A DNA stretch of 64,000 bases from Streptococcus gallolyticus (GCA_019794795.1 JAIMFC010000001.1:62001-126000); one strand, 5' to 3'. Positions 1 to 9,891 are shown, numbered from the stretch's first letter. Made by a program: numbers and translations. Notes: generated from the sequence alone by a model not told the origin.

Positions 1-152
1 AGATTGTTGGGTTTGTAGCCCAACTCCCGCATGGCAGACTGAACCTTGTCAATGGTTTTCTGGGAAAGATAGCCTTTTTTGTTGATAACGCGAGAGACGG
101 TAGTCGGGCTAACCCCCGCCAACTCAGCGACGTCTGTTAATTTTGCAACCAT
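1..152 (-). CDS. scrR: LacI-family regulator, N-terminal fragment (probable sucrose operon repressor ScrR)
   Basis: Only the first 50 codons lie in the window; the gene runs off the left edge. They encode a LacI-type helix-turn-helix: LTDVAELAGVSPTTVSRVIN followed by a hinge-like YKPN motif. The start codon lies one base after the scrB stop codon, so the two genes read as one minus-strand unit. From that position and the operator-like palindromes in the scrB-scrA gap, I infer that this is the sucrose repressor ScrR. The effector-binding domain is outside the window, so the name depends on context. Confidence 0.85.
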   Translation of the reverse strand, partial: MVAKLTDVAELAGVSPTTVSRVINKKGYLSQKTIDKVQSAMRELGYKPNN

Positions 153-153
153 A

Positions 154-1593
154 TTAGTAAGTCAATTCGTAGTAAGTTCCGGTCACCTTGCCAGATAGGA
201 CTTGGATGCCTGACTGGTCAGTGTCTGGGAAAACACGTCCGGTAAAGACTTTTTCACCTCCGTTGATGAAGATTTCAAAGATAGATTTATCAATGAAGAT
301 ACGAGCGCTTGTCTGGTCAGTGTCAATGCTACATTCGCGTGTTACACCGAAGTCAATCGCGTACTGTTTGCCTGCTTTTGAGCGGTCAATCCGCACATTT
401 CCATTTTTAGTATCGATTGTAACAGCTAGTCCATTTCCTTTTTGGTTAGCAAAGAGTACCAATTCAGCTCGGCTGTTTTCAGCAATCGTCAAGTCCAACT
501 CATAGCAATTACCTGTTGTAGTCTTATCTCCGAAAGTTTCTTGGCTGGAACGGAGATTTTCTATGGCTTTTACAGGAATTTGGTAGAGTTTCCCGTCCTT
601 GATAGACAGCTCCTTGACCAAACTCATGGCTCCTTGATAGTCGTAGTGGTCAGTTGGGTAGTCCACATCAGGTAGTCCAATCCAGCTAACGATTAGAGCA
701 CGACCATCAGGGCTATTGAAGCCTTGAGTTGCATAGGCTTCAAAGCCATAATCTAGGTTGATGATATCTGCTCCACCAATTAGTTTTGCATTTTCAGGGT
801 CAAATTCTTGGAAGATCTTGTAGGTATTTGGGTAGATGTTATCGTAGTTAAGCTCTGCCTTATCCAGACCTTGTGGGCTGTAGAGAAGAACAGGTTTGCC
901 ATCTACAAAGACCAAGTTTGGGCACTCAATCATGTACTCAGAACCTGTTCCACCAAAGTCAAGGTCGCCAATAAATTCCCAGTTTTTCACATCATTATCA
1001 ACTGCTTTATAAAGCTTGATAAAACCCTGTTTGTCATGGTTCTGCGCGCCAATAATAGCGTAAAATTGACCTTGATAGTCGAAGATTTGAGGATCACGGA
1101 AGTGTTCGGTCACATCATCAGGCTGTTGAATGAGGACTTCGTCAAATTTTTCAATTTTGCCTTCCTTGTCCAACCAAGCACCAATCTGTAGTGGATTACG
1201 TACCCAATTTTCATCGCGGACATTTCCAGTATAGTAGAGGAAAAGCTTATCACCGACTGGGTAGGCAGACCCTGAGTAAGCACCGTGGCTGTCATGCGCG
1301 TGGTCGGGAAGGAGTTTGATATCTGTTTCTGTAAAATGAACTAAATCTTCTGAATCAGCATGAATCCATTGTTTCAAGCCGTGGGCAGCGCCAAAGGGCC
1401 AATTTTGATAGAAGAGCTGGAATTTTCCATTAAAGTAGGAAAATCCATTCGGGTCGTTGAGCAAGCCAGTCTTAGGTTCTAAATGGTAGTTGGCATGCCA
1501 AGGAGAAGCCGCAACATTTGCAGCAATCTTTTCTTTTTCTTCCACAGTCCAGTCTGCATAGGGACGATAGCGGACTTCAGTTGGTAAATTCAT
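154..1593 (-). CDS. scrB: Sucrose-6-phosphate hydrolase (GH32 invertase)
   Basis: This cytoplasmic enzyme splits sucrose 6-phosphate delivered by the sucrose PTS into glucose 6-phosphate and fructose. The 479-residue length is normal for the family. GH32 signatures are visible: the nucleophile motif NDPNG near residue 47, the FRDP motif near residue 166, and ECPNL carrying the acid/base glutamate near residue 224. A beta-sandwich domain follows the five-bladed propeller. A GGAGATA-type ribosome site precedes the start. The gene is divergent from scrA and directly upstream of scrR, the usual scr arrangement in streptococci. Confidence 0.97.
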   Translation of the reverse strand: MNLPTEVRYRPYADWTVEEKEKIAANVAASPWHANYHLEPKTGLLNDPNGFSYFNGKFQLFYQNWPFGAAHGLKQWIHADSEDLVHFTETDIKLLPDHAHDSHGAYSGSAYPVGDKLFLYYTGNVRDENWVRNPLQIGAWLDKEGKIEKFDEVLIQQPDDVTEHFRDPQIFDYQGQFYAIIGAQNHDKQGFIKLYKAVDNDVKNWEFIGDLDFGGTGSEYMIECPNLVFVDGKPVLLYSPQGLDKAELNYDNIYPNTYKIFQEFDPENAKLIGGADIINLDYGFEAYATQGFNSPDGRALIVSWIGLPDVDYPTDHYDYQGAMSLVKELSIKDGKLYQIPVKAIENLRSSQETFGDKTTTGNCYELDLTIAENSRAELVLFANQKGNGLAVTIDTKNGNVRIDRSKAGKQYAIDFGVTRECSIDTDQTSARIFIDKSIFEIFINGGEKVFTGRVFPDTDQSGIQVLSGKVTGTYYELTY

Positions 1594-1629
1594 GGGTATC
1601 TCCTATTTCTGTCAAATATGTCACTTTTT

Positions 1630-1658
1630 ATATTAAACGTTTTCACATTAAAAATCAA
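1630..1658 (-). promoter_or_regulatory. Promoter for scrB-scrR
   Basis: On the minus strand TTGATT is followed after 17 bases by TAATAT. The AAACGTTT palindrome lies inside the spacer, which suits repression by a LacI-type protein. Confidence 0.6.
1635..1642. promoter_or_regulatory. Candidate ScrR operator 1
   Basis: The perfect palindrome AAACGTTT, flanked by TATT and TTCAC, lies in the spacer of the scrB promoter. The same core recurs at 1690-1697. LacI-family operators are centred on CG palindromes of this type. Assignment to ScrR is inferred from position. Confidence 0.5.
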
Positions 1659-1689
1659 CGGTTTACCCCTAAAAAAATAAAATTCTGCA

Positions 1690-1697
1690 AAACGTTT
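1690..1697. promoter_or_regulatory. Candidate ScrR operator 2
   Basis: A second AAACGTTT palindrome overlaps the -35 hexamer of the scrA promoter by two bases. Together with the copy 55 bp away it would let one repressor shut both divergent promoters. Confidence 0.5.
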
Positions 1698-1723
1698 GAC
1701 ATATTTATGAATTGTGCTATAAT
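1696..1723 (+). promoter_or_regulatory. Promoter for scrA
   Basis: A consensus TTGACA is followed after 16 bases by a consensus TATAAT. Confidence 0.75.
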
Positions 1724-1741
1724 GGAGAACGTAGAAAGATG

Positions 1742-1755
1742 TGAAAACACTTTCA
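1742..1755. promoter_or_regulatory. Candidate cre (CcpA) or third ScrR site
   Basis: TGAAAACACTTTCA is an imperfect palindrome about 18 bp after the scrA -10 box. It fits the CcpA catabolite-response consensus except for the central G. It could equally be a degenerate ScrR operator. Confidence 0.4.
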
Positions 1756-1790
1756 AGAGATATAAAATATTTAAAGGAGAATTTTGCAAA

Positions 1791-3656
1791 ATGGCTTCAA
1801 ACACTGAAATTGCAAAACAGGTCATTGACGCAATTGGTGGCGTGGAAAACGTACGCAGCGTAGCTCACTGTGCGACTCGCCTCCGTGTCATGGTAAAAGA
1901 TGAGACTATCATCGATAAAGATGTTGTTGAAAACATCGAAAAAGTACAAGGTGCTTTCTTTAACTCAGGTCAATACCAAATTATTTTTGGTACTGGTACT
2001 GTTAATAAAATTTATGATGAGGTCGTATCACTCGGCTTGCCAACTTCATCTAAAGATGAAATGAAAGCAGAAGCTGCTAAGCAAGGAAACTGGTTCCAAC
2101 GTGCTGTACGTACTTTTGGTGATGTATTCGTTCCAATCATCCCAGCTATCGTAGCGACTGGTCTTTTCATGGGTCTTCGTGGTCTCTTGGCAGCGGTAGG
2201 TTACACCCTTCCAGAAGATTTAAATGTTTATAGTCAAATCTTGACAGATACAGCCTTTATCGTTCTTCCAGCCTTGGTGGTATGGTCAACCTTCCGTGTA
2301 TTCGGTGGGAATCAAACGATTGGTATTGTGCTAGGGATGATGTTAATTGCGGGACAATTACCAAATGCATGGGTAGTTGCTTCAGGTGGTGATGTTACCC
2401 CAACGATTTTCTTCGGCTTTATCCCTGTTGTTGGTTTACAAGGTTCAGTTCTTCCAGCCTTCATCATCGGTGTTATCGGGGCTAAGTTTGAAAAAGCTGT
2501 TCGAAAAGTTGTTCCAGAAGTATTAGACCTCTTGTTGACACCGTTTATTACGTTGTTTGTTATGTCAATCCTTGGTTTGTTCTTCATTGGACCAGTATTC
2601 CACGTTGTTGAAAACTATATCTTGGCAGGTACACAAGCAATTCTGCATTTACCATTTGGCTTAGGTGGATTGCTTATTGGTGGAGTTCACCAAGTTATCG
2701 TTGTATCTGGTGTTCACCATATCTTCAACTTCTTGGAAGCGCAATTAGTGGCAACTGGTGCCAACCCATTCAACGCAATCATCACAGCGGCTATGACAGC
2801 GCAAGGTGCTGCAACAGTAGCGGTTGGTGTTAAAACAAAAAATCCTAAATTAAAAGCTCTTGCTTTCCCAGCAGCTCTTTCAGCATTCCTTGGAATTACT
2901 GAACCAGCTATCTTCGGTGTCAACTTGCGTTACCGTAAACCATTTGTGCTTTCATTGATTGCAGGTGCTATCGGTGGTGCCTTTGCTTCTATTCTAGGTC
3001 TTGCTGGTACTGGTATGGGAGTTACGATCATTCCTGGTATGACTCTTTATGTAGGGAATGGTCAACTTCTTAAATACCTTTTTATGGTGGCTGTATCATT
3101 TGTTCTTGGTTTTGTATTGACTTATTTATTTGGTTATGAAGATGAAGTAAAAGTTGACGAAAAGCCAGCAACACCAGCTGTTGCTCCAGTTGCGACACTT
3201 GCTGAAGAAACACTAGTTTCTCCATTGTCAGGCGAAGTTGTTGCCCTTGAAAATGTAAATGATCCAGTATTCTCATCAGGTGCTATGGGGAAAGGTTTGG
3301 CAGTGAAACCATATGAAGGTGTCGTGTATGCACCAGCAGATGCTGAAGTAACAATCGCTTTTGAAACAGGTCATGCGTACGGTTTGAAAACTGCTTCAGG
3401 TGCAGAACTCTTAATCCACATCGGTATCGATACTGTTTCTATGAACGGTAACGGTTTTGAGAAATTGGTTGCTGCAGGTGACAAGGTTGCCGCAGGTACT
3501 CCAATCGCGAAATTTGATGCAGCTAAAATTGCAGAAGCTGGCTTGGATGCCATGACGATGATTATCGTGACAAATACAGCTGACTTCACAAGTGTTGACG
3601 GTCTTGCTTCAGGAACTGTTGCACACGGAGCTGACTTTATTAAAGTTGTAAAATAA
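1791..3656 (+). CDS. scrA: Sucrose-specific PTS enzyme IIBCA
   Basis: This membrane permease imports and phosphorylates sucrose to sucrose 6-phosphate, the ScrB substrate. The 621 residues carry domains in the order IIB, IIC, IIA. The IIB phosphocysteine is Cys27 in VAHCATRLRV, the central hydrophobic IIC region spans roughly residues 105-460, and the C-terminal IIA has its active histidine in LLIHIGIDTV. I chose the ATG at 1791 because AAAGGAGA lies 10 bases upstream and MASNTEIAKQ is a normal IIB start; the frame stays open further upstream but overlaps the promoter and has no ribosome site. Confidence 0.96.
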   Translation: MASNTEIAKQVIDAIGGVENVRSVAHCATRLRVMVKDETIIDKDVVENIEKVQGAFFNSGQYQIIFGTGTVNKIYDEVVSLGLPTSSKDEMKAEAAKQGNWFQRAVRTFGDVFVPIIPAIVATGLFMGLRGLLAAVGYTLPEDLNVYSQILTDTAFIVLPALVVWSTFRVFGGNQTIGIVLGMMLIAGQLPNAWVVASGGDVTPTIFFGFIPVVGLQGSVLPAFIIGVIGAKFEKAVRKVVPEVLDLLLTPFITLFVMSILGLFFIGPVFHVVENYILAGTQAILHLPFGLGGLLIGGVHQVIVVSGVHHIFNFLEAQLVATGANPFNAIITAAMTAQGAATVAVGVKTKNPKLKALAFPAALSAFLGITEPAIFGVNLRYRKPFVLSLIAGAIGGAFASILGLAGTGMGVTIIPGMTLYVGNGQLLKYLFMVAVSFVLGFVLTYLFGYEDEVKVDEKPATPAVAPVATLAEETLVSPLSGEVVALENVNDPVFSSGAMGKGLAVKPYEGVVYAPADAEVTIAFETGHAYGLKTASGAELLIHIGIDTVSMNGNGFEKLVAAGDKVAAGTPIAKFDAAKIAEAGLDAMTMIIVTNTADFTSVDGLASGTVAHGADFIKVVK

Positions 3657-3658
3657 AG

Positions 3659-3707
3659 AGAAGAAATTCTTAAAAAGGAAGGGGCGAAAGCCTTTTTCTT
3701 CTGTTTT
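3659..3707 (+). terminator. Probable terminator after scrA
   Basis: AGAAGAA and AAAAAGG arms pair with CCTTTTT and TTCTTCT, with internal unpaired bases, and run into GTTTT. It is an imperfect hairpin just after the scrA stop. Confidence 0.5.
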
Positions 3708-3732
3708 ACAGACTAGTTATCTATGATATAAT
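3705..3732 (+). promoter_or_regulatory. Promoter for scrK
   Basis: TTTACA is followed after 16 bases by a consensus TATAAT, 30 bp before the scrK start, so scrK can be transcribed apart from scrA. Confidence 0.65.
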
Positions 3733-3762
3733 AGAGAAAAATAAAAACTAACGAGGTCGATT

Positions 3763-4641
3763 ATGACAAAATTATACGGAAGTCTAGAAGCTGGTGGGAC
3801 AAAATTTGTTTGTGCAGTGGGTGATGAGAATTTTCAGGTTGTCGAAAAGACACAATTTCCAACGACAACTCCTTATGAAACGATTGAACGCACAGTAGAA
3901 TTTTTCAAACGTTACGAAGACCGTCTGGCAGGGATTGCGATTGGTTCATTTGGTCCGATTGATATTGACCAAAATTCATCAACCTATGGTTATGTAACAA
4001 CAACGCCAAAGCCACACTGGGCAAATGTTGACTTGTTGGGTTTGATTGCGAAAGAATTCAAGATTCCTTTTTACTTTACAACGGACGTAAACTCATCTGC
4101 CTTTGGTGAGACTATTGTCCGTAAGGGTGTGAAGAGTTTGGTTTACTACACCATCGGTACTGGTATCGGTGCGGGTGCTATTCAAAATGGTGAATTCATC
4201 GGTGGCTTGGGGCACACAGAAGCTGGGCATACCTACGTTGCCTTGCACCCACAAGACCAAGCGCGTGAATTTCATGGAGTATGTCCTTTCCATAATGGCT
4301 GTTTGGAGGGTTTGGCAGCAGGTCCATCTCTTGAAGCTCGTACAGGTATCCGTGGTGAATTGATCGAACAAAACTCAGATGTCTGGGATGTGCAGGCTTA
4401 CTACATTGCTCAAGCCGCTGTTCAAGCAACCCTTCTATACCGTCCGAAAGTTATTGTTTTCGGTGGTGGTGTTATGGGGCAAGAACATATGCTCTGTCGT
4501 GTTCGTGAGAAATTTACGGTTCTTATGAATGGCTACTTGCCAACACCAGATGTGACAGAGTATATTGTCACTCCTGCTGTTCCTGAAAATGGCTCTGCAA
4601 CGCTTGGAAACTTTGCACTTGCCAAACAAATTTCAGAATAA
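3763..4641 (+). CDS. scrK: Fructokinase, ROK family
   Basis: It phosphorylates the fructose released by ScrB to fructose 6-phosphate with ATP. The 292-residue protein begins with the ROK ATP-binding loop (EAGGTKFVCAVG). It carries the zinc signature of ROK sugar kinases around residues 155-185: GHTEAGHTYV, then HGVCPFHNGCLEGLAAG, with one His and three Cys ligands. It follows scrA and precedes manA, so its product joins the fructose/mannose 6-phosphate pool at once. Substrate choice is inferred from family and context. Confidence 0.93.
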   Translation: MTKLYGSLEAGGTKFVCAVGDENFQVVEKTQFPTTTPYETIERTVEFFKRYEDRLAGIAIGSFGPIDIDQNSSTYGYVTTTPKPHWANVDLLGLIAKEFKIPFYFTTDVNSSAFGETIVRKGVKSLVYYTIGTGIGAGAIQNGEFIGGLGHTEAGHTYVALHPQDQAREFHGVCPFHNGCLEGLAAGPSLEARTGIRGELIEQNSDVWDVQAYYIAQAAVQATLLYRPKVIVFGGGVMGQEHMLCRVREKFTVLMNGYLPTPDVTEYIVTPAVPENGSATLGNFALAKQISE

Positions 4642-4657
4642 ATTCAACAAATAATAG

Positions 4658-4684
4658 AAGCTGGTCTAAAAGACTGGCTTTTCA
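4658..4684 (+). terminator. Terminator after scrK
   Basis: AAGCTGGTCT and AGACTGGCTT form a 10-bp stem with two G-U pairs and a three-base loop, followed by TTTTCATTT. Confidence 0.75.
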
Positions 4685-4748
4685 TTTACGAAAAATAGGC
4701 TTTTTGGTATGATGACAATAAGAAAATGTCATGAAAAAGGAGAATGTG

Positions 4749-5690
4749 ATGGCGCAACCATTGTTTTTAAAATCAGTTCTACAGGAAAAAATCTGGGGCG
4801 GAAATCGTTTAGCAACAGAATTTGGCTATGATTTACCAAGTGATAAGGTAGGAGAATACTGGGCAATTTCAGCTCATCCAAACGGTGTTTCTTTGGTGGA
4901 AAAAGGAGAATTTGCTGGTCGTAAGTTAGACGAACTCTATGCCAGTGAGCCACAACTTTTTGGCAATCCAGAAGAGCTTGTTTTTCCGCTCTTGACTAAA
5001 ATCTTAGACGCAGATGATTGGCTCAGTGTACAGGTTCATCCAGATGATGCCTATGGTATGGAACATGAAGGTGAATTAGGTAAGACAGAGTGTTGGTATA
5101 TTTTATCTGCTGAGGAAGGTGCGGAGATTATTTATGGGCACAATGCTCGTTCACGCGAGGAATTGGCTCAAATGATTGAGGATAAAAACTGGGATGAGTT
5201 ACTAACGCGTGTACCGGTTAAGGCGGGGGATTTCTTCTATGTCCCAAGTGGCACCATGCACGCCATTGGTAAGGGAATTATGATTTTAGAAACGCAGCAG
5301 TCTAGTGATACCACTTACCGTGTTTATGATTTTGATCGCCGTGATGATGCAGGCAATCTTCGTGACTTACACATTCAGCAATCCATTGATGTCATGACCA
5401 TTGGTCCAGTTGCCAATTCTTATCCTGACACTCTTGTTGTGGGTAATCTCCGAGCAACGACCTTTGTCAGCAATGCCTTTTTCACAGTTTACAAATGGCA
5501 AGTATCAGGACTAGTAGACATGGAAAAAACAGCTGCCTATACTCTGATCAGTGTGTTGGATGGTCAGGGAAGTTTGACAGTTGATGGTCAAACCTATCCT
5601 CTTTCAAAAGGTCAGCACTTTATTTTACCTGCTACCATTGAGCAATGGAGCTTTGATGGTCAATTGGAAATGATTGCGAGTCATGCCTAG
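4749..5690 (+). CDS. manA: Mannose-6-phosphate isomerase, class I
   Basis: It interconverts mannose 6-phosphate and fructose 6-phosphate, linking mannose entering through ManLMN (29-31 kb) to glycolysis. The 313-residue cupin protein shows the zinc-ligand stretch VQVHPDDAYGMEHEGELGKTECW near residues 94-116 and the FFYVPSGTMHAIG motif carrying a further His. The ATG at 4749 is preferred to one 18 bp upstream because AAAAAGGAG sits at proper spacing before it; the longer form would place that ribosome site inside the gene. Confidence 0.94.
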   Translation: MAQPLFLKSVLQEKIWGGNRLATEFGYDLPSDKVGEYWAISAHPNGVSLVEKGEFAGRKLDELYASEPQLFGNPEELVFPLLTKILDADDWLSVQVHPDDAYGMEHEGELGKTECWYILSAEEGAEIIYGHNARSREELAQMIEDKNWDELLTRVPVKAGDFFYVPSGTMHAIGKGIMILETQQSSDTTYRVYDFDRRDDAGNLRDLHIQQSIDVMTIGPVANSYPDTLVVGNLRATTFVSNAFFTVYKWQVSGLVDMEKTAAYTLISVLDGQGSLTVDGQTYPLSKGQHFILPATIEQWSFDGQLEMIASHA

Positions 5691-5707
5691 CAAATCCGCT
5701 TACTTCC

Positions 5708-5736
5708 TTGAAAAAAACCTATCATTGTGGTAAAAT
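5708..5736 (+). promoter_or_regulatory. Promoter for secA
   Basis: TTGAAA is followed after 17 bases by TAAAAT, 36 bp upstream of the secA start. Confidence 0.6.
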
Positions 5737-5772
5737 AGGGTATTGAACTGAAATAAAATTAGGAAGTATGAA

Positions 5773-8304
5773 ATGGAAAAAAATATCCTACGTTCTCTTG
5801 TAGAAAATGACAAGGGAGAGTTGAAAAAATTAGAAAAAATGGCAGATAAGGTTATCGCTTATGCTGATCAAATGGCTGCATTGTCAGACGAAGCTTTGCA
5901 AGCAAAAACTGCCGAATTTAAGGAACGCTACCAAAAAGGAGAAAGTCTCGATGACCTTCTTTACGAGGCTTTTGCGGTTGTTCGTGAAGCTTCAAAGCGT
6001 GTACTCGGTCTCTATCCTTATCCAGTCCAAATCATGGGTGGTATTGTCCTCCACCATGGTGACGTACCTGAAATGCGTACTGGTGAAGGAAAAACCTTGA
6101 CTGCGACCATGCCAGTTTACCTCAACGCCCTTGCTGGTCAAGGGGTACACGTTGTCACTGTCAATGAATACCTTGCAACACGTGACGCGACAGAAATGGG
6201 TGAATTGTACTCATGGTTAGGCTTGTCAGTCGGAATCAACTTGGCAGCGAAATCATCTTTTGAAAAACGTGAAGCTTACAACTGTGATATCACTTATTCA
6301 ACCAACTCAGAGATTGGTTTTGACTACTTGCGTGATAATATGGTTGTTCGTGCAGAAGATATGGTGCAACGCCCACTCAATTATGCCTTAGTCGATGAAG
6401 TTGACTCTGTTTTGATTGATGAAGCTCGGACCCCACTTATCGTATCAGGCGCAACAAACTCTGAAACAAACCAGCTTTACTTCATGGCAGACAATTTTGT
6501 GAAGTCATTGAGTGAAGATGACTATATTATCGATGTTTCGTCAAAAGCAATTGGTTTGTCAGATTCAGGTATTGATAAGGCTGAGAAATTCTTCCGCTTG
6601 GAAAACCTTTATGATATTGAAAATGTTGCCTTGACGCACTTTATTGACAATGCCCTTCGTGCCAACTATATCATGATTTATGATATTGATTATTTGGTGA
6701 ATGAAGAGCAAGAAGTCATGATCATTGATCCATTTACAGGTCGTACCATGGAAGGCCGTCGTTATTCAGATGGTCTTCACCAAGCTATCGAGGCTAAAGA
6801 AGGTGTCCCTGTTCAAAATGAATCAAAAACAAGCGCTTCTGTGACCTACCAAAACCTCTTCCGTATGTACAAGAAATTGGCAGGGATGACGGGTACTGGT
6901 AAAACAGAAGAAGAAGAATTCCGTGAAATTTACAACATTCGCGTTGTACAAATCCCGACTAACAAACCAATAGCTCGTATTGACCATGAAGATTTGCTTT
7001 ACCCAAGTTTGGAATACAAGTTCAATGCAGTTGTGGCAGATGTGAAGGCGCGTTATGAAAAAGGTCAACCTGTCTTGGTTGGTACTGTAGCCGTTGAAAC
7101 GTCAGACCTCTTGTCAAAGCGTTTGGTAGCAGCTGGTGTTCCTCATGAAGTGCTCAATGCGAAAAACCACTTCCGTGAAGCGCAAATCATTATGAATGCT
7201 GGTCAACGTGGTGCAGTCACTATTGCAACCAATATGGCTGGTCGTGGTACCGATATCAAGTTGGGCCCTGGTGTTCGCGAATTGGGAGGTCTCTGTGTCA
7301 TTGGTACAGAGCGCCATGAAAGTCGCCGTATTGATAATCAGCTTCGTGGACGTTCAGGTCGTCAAGGTGACCCAGGTGAGTCACAATTCTACCTGTCATT
7401 GGAAGATGATTTGATGAAACGCTTTGGTTCAGAGCGTATCAAGGCCTTTATGGAACGCATGAATCTTTCAGAAGAAGAGTCTGTTATCAAGTCTGGTATG
7501 TTGACACGCCAAGTTGAAGGTGCTCAAAAGCGTGTTGAAGGAAACAACTACGATTCACGTAAACAAATTCTTCAATATGATGATGTTATGCGTGAGCAAC
7601 GTGAAATCATCTACAGCCAACGCCATGATGTGATTACAGCTGAACGTAACTTGGCGCCTGAAATTAAGAGCATGATCAAACGTACGATCAATCGTCAAGT
7701 GGACGGTCATAAGGCAAGCAAACGTGATGAAGCTATCGATGCGATTCTTAAATTTGCTCAAGTAAACTTGGTAGCGGAAGATTCAATCAGCCGCGCAGAC
7801 CTAGCGGATAAAACCGATGACCAAATCAAGGCTTATCTCTTTGATCGTGCGGTTGAAGTCTATAATAGCCAGGTTGCAAAATTACGCGAAGAAGAGCGTA
7901 TTCGTGAGTTCCAAAAAGTGCTTATTCTCCGTGTGGTAGATAGCAAGTGGACAGATCATATTGATGCCCTTGATCAATTGCGTAATGCAGTTAGCCTTCG
8001 TGGTTATGCACAAAACAATCCGGTTGTTGAGTATCAATCAGAGGCATTTTCAATGTTTAATGACATGATTGGTGCCATTGAATTTGATGTGACACGTCTG
8101 ATGATGAAGGCACAAATTCATGATAACATTGAACGTGAACGTGCAAGTCAAGAAGCACACACTACTGCAGTGAAAAATATTATCCCTGGACAAGCTCAAG
8201 AGGCTTCTACACCAAGTTTTGACGGTGTAGATCGCAATGATCCATGTCCATGTGGCTCTGGTAAAAAATTCAAAAACTGTCACGGACGTGCTGGTTTACA
8301 ATAA
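5773..8304 (+). CDS. secA: Preprotein translocase ATPase SecA
   Basis: This motor drives secretory proteins through the SecYEG channel. At 843 residues it has the usual SecA1 length. Visible landmarks are the Walker A motif MRTGEGKT near residue 101, the helicase motif [15 protein letters not shown] near 210, NMAGRGTDI near 490, the arginine-rich [21 protein letters not shown] region, and the C-terminal SecB/phospholipid zinc site [14 protein letters not shown]. It stands alone between manA and acpS. The secreted proteins in this window, such as the one at the right edge, would use it. Confidence 0.98.
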   Translation: MEKNILRSLVENDKGELKKLEKMADKVIAYADQMAALSDEALQAKTAEFKERYQKGESLDDLLYEAFAVVREASKRVLGLYPYPVQIMGGIVLHHGDVPEMRTGEGKTLTATMPVYLNALAGQGVHVVTVNEYLATRDATEMGELYSWLGLSVGINLAAKSSFEKREAYNCDITYSTNSEIGFDYLRDNMVVRAEDMVQRPLNYALVDEVDSVLIDEARTPLIVSGATNSETNQLYFMADNFVKSLSEDDYIIDVSSKAIGLSDSGIDKAEKFFRLENLYDIENVALTHFIDNALRANYIMIYDIDYLVNEEQEVMIIDPFTGRTMEGRRYSDGLHQAIEAKEGVPVQNESKTSASVTYQNLFRMYKKLAGMTGTGKTEEEEFREIYNIRVVQIPTNKPIARIDHEDLLYPSLEYKFNAVVADVKARYEKGQPVLVGTVAVETSDLLSKRLVAAGVPHEVLNAKNHFREAQIIMNAGQRGAVTIATNMAGRGTDIKLGPGVRELGGLCVIGTERHESRRIDNQLRGRSGRQGDPGESQFYLSLEDDLMKRFGSERIKAFMERMNLSEEESVIKSGMLTRQVEGAQKRVEGNNYDSRKQILQYDDVMREQREIIYSQRHDVITAERNLAPEIKSMIKRTINRQVDGHKASKRDEAIDAILKFAQVNLVAEDSISRADLADKTDDQIKAYLFDRAVEVYNSQVAKLREEERIREFQKVLILRVVDSKWTDHIDALDQLRNAVSLRGYAQNNPVVEYQSEAFSMFNDMIGAIEFDVTRLMMKAQIHDNIERERASQEAHTTAVKNIIPGQAQEASTPSFDGVDRNDPCPCGSGKKFKNCHGRAGLQ

Positions 8305-8316
8305 ACAAAGGAATGA

Positions 8317-8356
8317 GGGGCTGGTGGCGTGAGTAAAATCACACCCAGTCCCTTTT
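8317..8356 (+). terminator. Hairpin with T-run after secA
   Basis: GGGGCTGG pairs with CCAGTCCC (one G-U) around an 18-24 base loop and is followed by TTTT, so it looks like the secA terminator. It lies only 9 bp before acpS, for which no clear promoter was seen. A similar hairpin follows alr. Confidence 0.6.
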
Positions 8357-8364
8357 GAGATAAC

Positions 8365-8727
8365 ATGATAGTTGGACATGGAATAGATTTGCAGGAAATT
8401 TCTGCTATTGAAGAGGCCTATCTGAGACGTCCTCGGTTTGCTGAAAAAGTATTGACGATACAAGAATTAGTTCGGTTTGAAACACTGACTGGTAAACGAA
8501 AAATGGAGTATTTAGCAGGACGGTGGGCGGCTAAAGAAGCTTTTTCAAAGGCTTGGGGAACGGGGATTGGAACTCTAGGATTTCAAGATATTGAAATTCT
8601 AAACGATGAAAAAGGTGCTCCCTATATCAATCGCTCTCCCTTTTCTGGAAGAATATGGCTCAGTATCAGCCATTCAGGAAATTTTGTACAGGCCAGTTTG
8701 ATTTTGGAGGAAGAAAATGAAAGCTAG
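8365..8727 (+). CDS. acpS: Holo-[acyl-carrier-protein] synthase
   Basis: It transfers 4'-phosphopantetheine from CoA to the serine of acyl carrier protein; its substrate AcpP is encoded at 15.9 kb. The 120-residue protein has the two family motifs: GHGIDLQEI at the N-terminus with the Mg-binding Asp, and [19 protein letters not shown] near residues 51-70. The C-terminal SISHSG motif is also present. Its last 11 bases overlap alr, a coupling common in Gram-positive bacteria. The ribosome site is weak. Confidence 0.96.
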   Translation: MIVGHGIDLQEISAIEEAYLRRPRFAEKVLTIQELVRFETLTGKRKMEYLAGRWAAKEAFSKAWGTGIGTLGFQDIEILNDEKGAPYINRSPFSGRIWLSISHSGNFVQASLILEEENES

Positions 8728-9817
8728 CATACACAGACCGACTTTGGCAAGTGTAGATTTAGATGCCATAGAAGGTAATTTTAGACAGGTTATGGGGCAT
8801 TTGTCGGAAGATACCAAGGCTTTCGCGGTTGTCAAGGCCAATGCCTATGGTCACGGTGTACAAGAGGTTGCTAGAACATTGGCAACCTTAGTGGATGGAT
8901 TTTGTGTTTCGAACATGGATGAAGCACTTGAATTGCGGCAAGCTGGTTTTGAAGAGCCTATTCTTGTCTTAGGAGTTGTCCCAGTATCAGCGGTTTCGTT
9001 AGCGCAGCAGTTTCATATTACCTTAGCTGTGGCCAGTCTTGAATGGGTGGAATTGGCAATTACATCTAGCAACGTATCAAATTTGCAGGTCCATTTGAAA
9101 GTGGATAGTGGCATGGGACGGATTGGTTTTCGTAAAAAGGCAGAGCTGGAAAGTGCGCAAGCACTCTTACTTGAGAATGGTGCCCTTGTTGAAGGGATTT
9201 TTACTCATTTTGCGACAGCTGATGAAGTGAACCAAGAGCAGTTCAATCAACAGTTAGACTTTTTCAAAGAGCTACTAGGTAGCCTAGAAACTTGTCCTGC
9301 ATTAGTGCATGCTAGTAATTCCGCAACGAGTATTTGGCATTCAGATACCGTATTTAATGCGGTGCGTCTAGGAGATGTTCTTTATGGCTTAAATCCAAGT
9401 GGTCGTGTCTTAGACATGCCTTACTCTATCCAACCAGCTTTATCGCTGACATCGGAATTAGTCCATGTTAAGCAGGTGGAGGCAGGTGCTAAGGTGGGTT
9501 ATGGTGGAACTTACACCGCTTCCGAAGGAGAATGGATCGGGACTGTTCCGATTGGCTATGCGGATGGCTTTATTCGAAAAATGCAGGGCTTCAAAGTCTT
9601 GGTGGATGGTCAGTTTTGTCCGATTGTGGGTCGTGTGTCTATGGATCAAATGACTCTGAGTTTACCCCGAGCCTATGCTATCGGTACTAAAGTAACTCTG
9701 ATTGGTCAGGATGGGGACAAAGAGATTTCAGTCCAAGACTGGGCAGATCACATTGATACCATTAACTACGAAGTGGTTTGTCTTCTATCAGACCGCATTC
9801 CTAGAAGGTATGAATAG
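8717..9817 (+). CDS. alr: Alanine racemase
   Basis: This PLP enzyme makes D-alanine for peptidoglycan and teichoic acids. The 366-residue protein shows the PLP-lysine motif [11 protein letters not shown] near residues 36-46, the barrel motif [14 protein letters not shown] near 120-135, and the C-terminal SMDQMTL segment. The second catalytic residue, a Tyr, is in VGYGGTY near residue 260. It overlaps acpS, so the two are translationally coupled. A long imperfect hairpin with a T-run follows. Confidence 0.97.
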   Translation: MKASIHRPTLASVDLDAIEGNFRQVMGHLSEDTKAFAVVKANAYGHGVQEVARTLATLVDGFCVSNMDEALELRQAGFEEPILVLGVVPVSAVSLAQQFHITLAVASLEWVELAITSSNVSNLQVHLKVDSGMGRIGFRKKAELESAQALLLENGALVEGIFTHFATADEVNQEQFNQQLDFFKELLGSLETCPALVHASNSATSIWHSDTVFNAVRLGDVLYGLNPSGRVLDMPYSIQPALSLTSELVHVKQVEAGAKVGYGGTYTASEGEWIGTVPIGYADGFIRKMQGFKVLVDGQFCPIVGRVSMDQMTLSLPRAYAIGTKVTLIGQDGDKEISVQDWADHIDTINYEVVCLLSDRIPRRYE

Positions 9818-9824
9818 TAAAAGA

Positions 9825-9887
9825 GGGAGTGGGAAAGACGTCCACGAGGATAATGTCCGCGTGAGGATCTTGCCCAGCTCCTTTTTC
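9825..9887 (+). terminator. Long imperfect hairpin after alr, likely terminator
   Basis: GGAGTGGG pairs with CCCAGCTCC, and inner arms (AAGA with TCTT, CC-ACG with CGTG-GG) extend the structure, which ends in TTTTT. It resembles the TGGGA-type intergenic hairpins common in streptococci. Confidence 0.6.
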
Positions 9888-9891
9888 TGAC

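Noticed and set aside
1518-1790. N-terminal extension of scrA in the open frame
   Set aside because: It runs through the scrB start and the scrA promoter and has no ribosome site; MASNTEIAKQ at 1791 is the normal IIB start.
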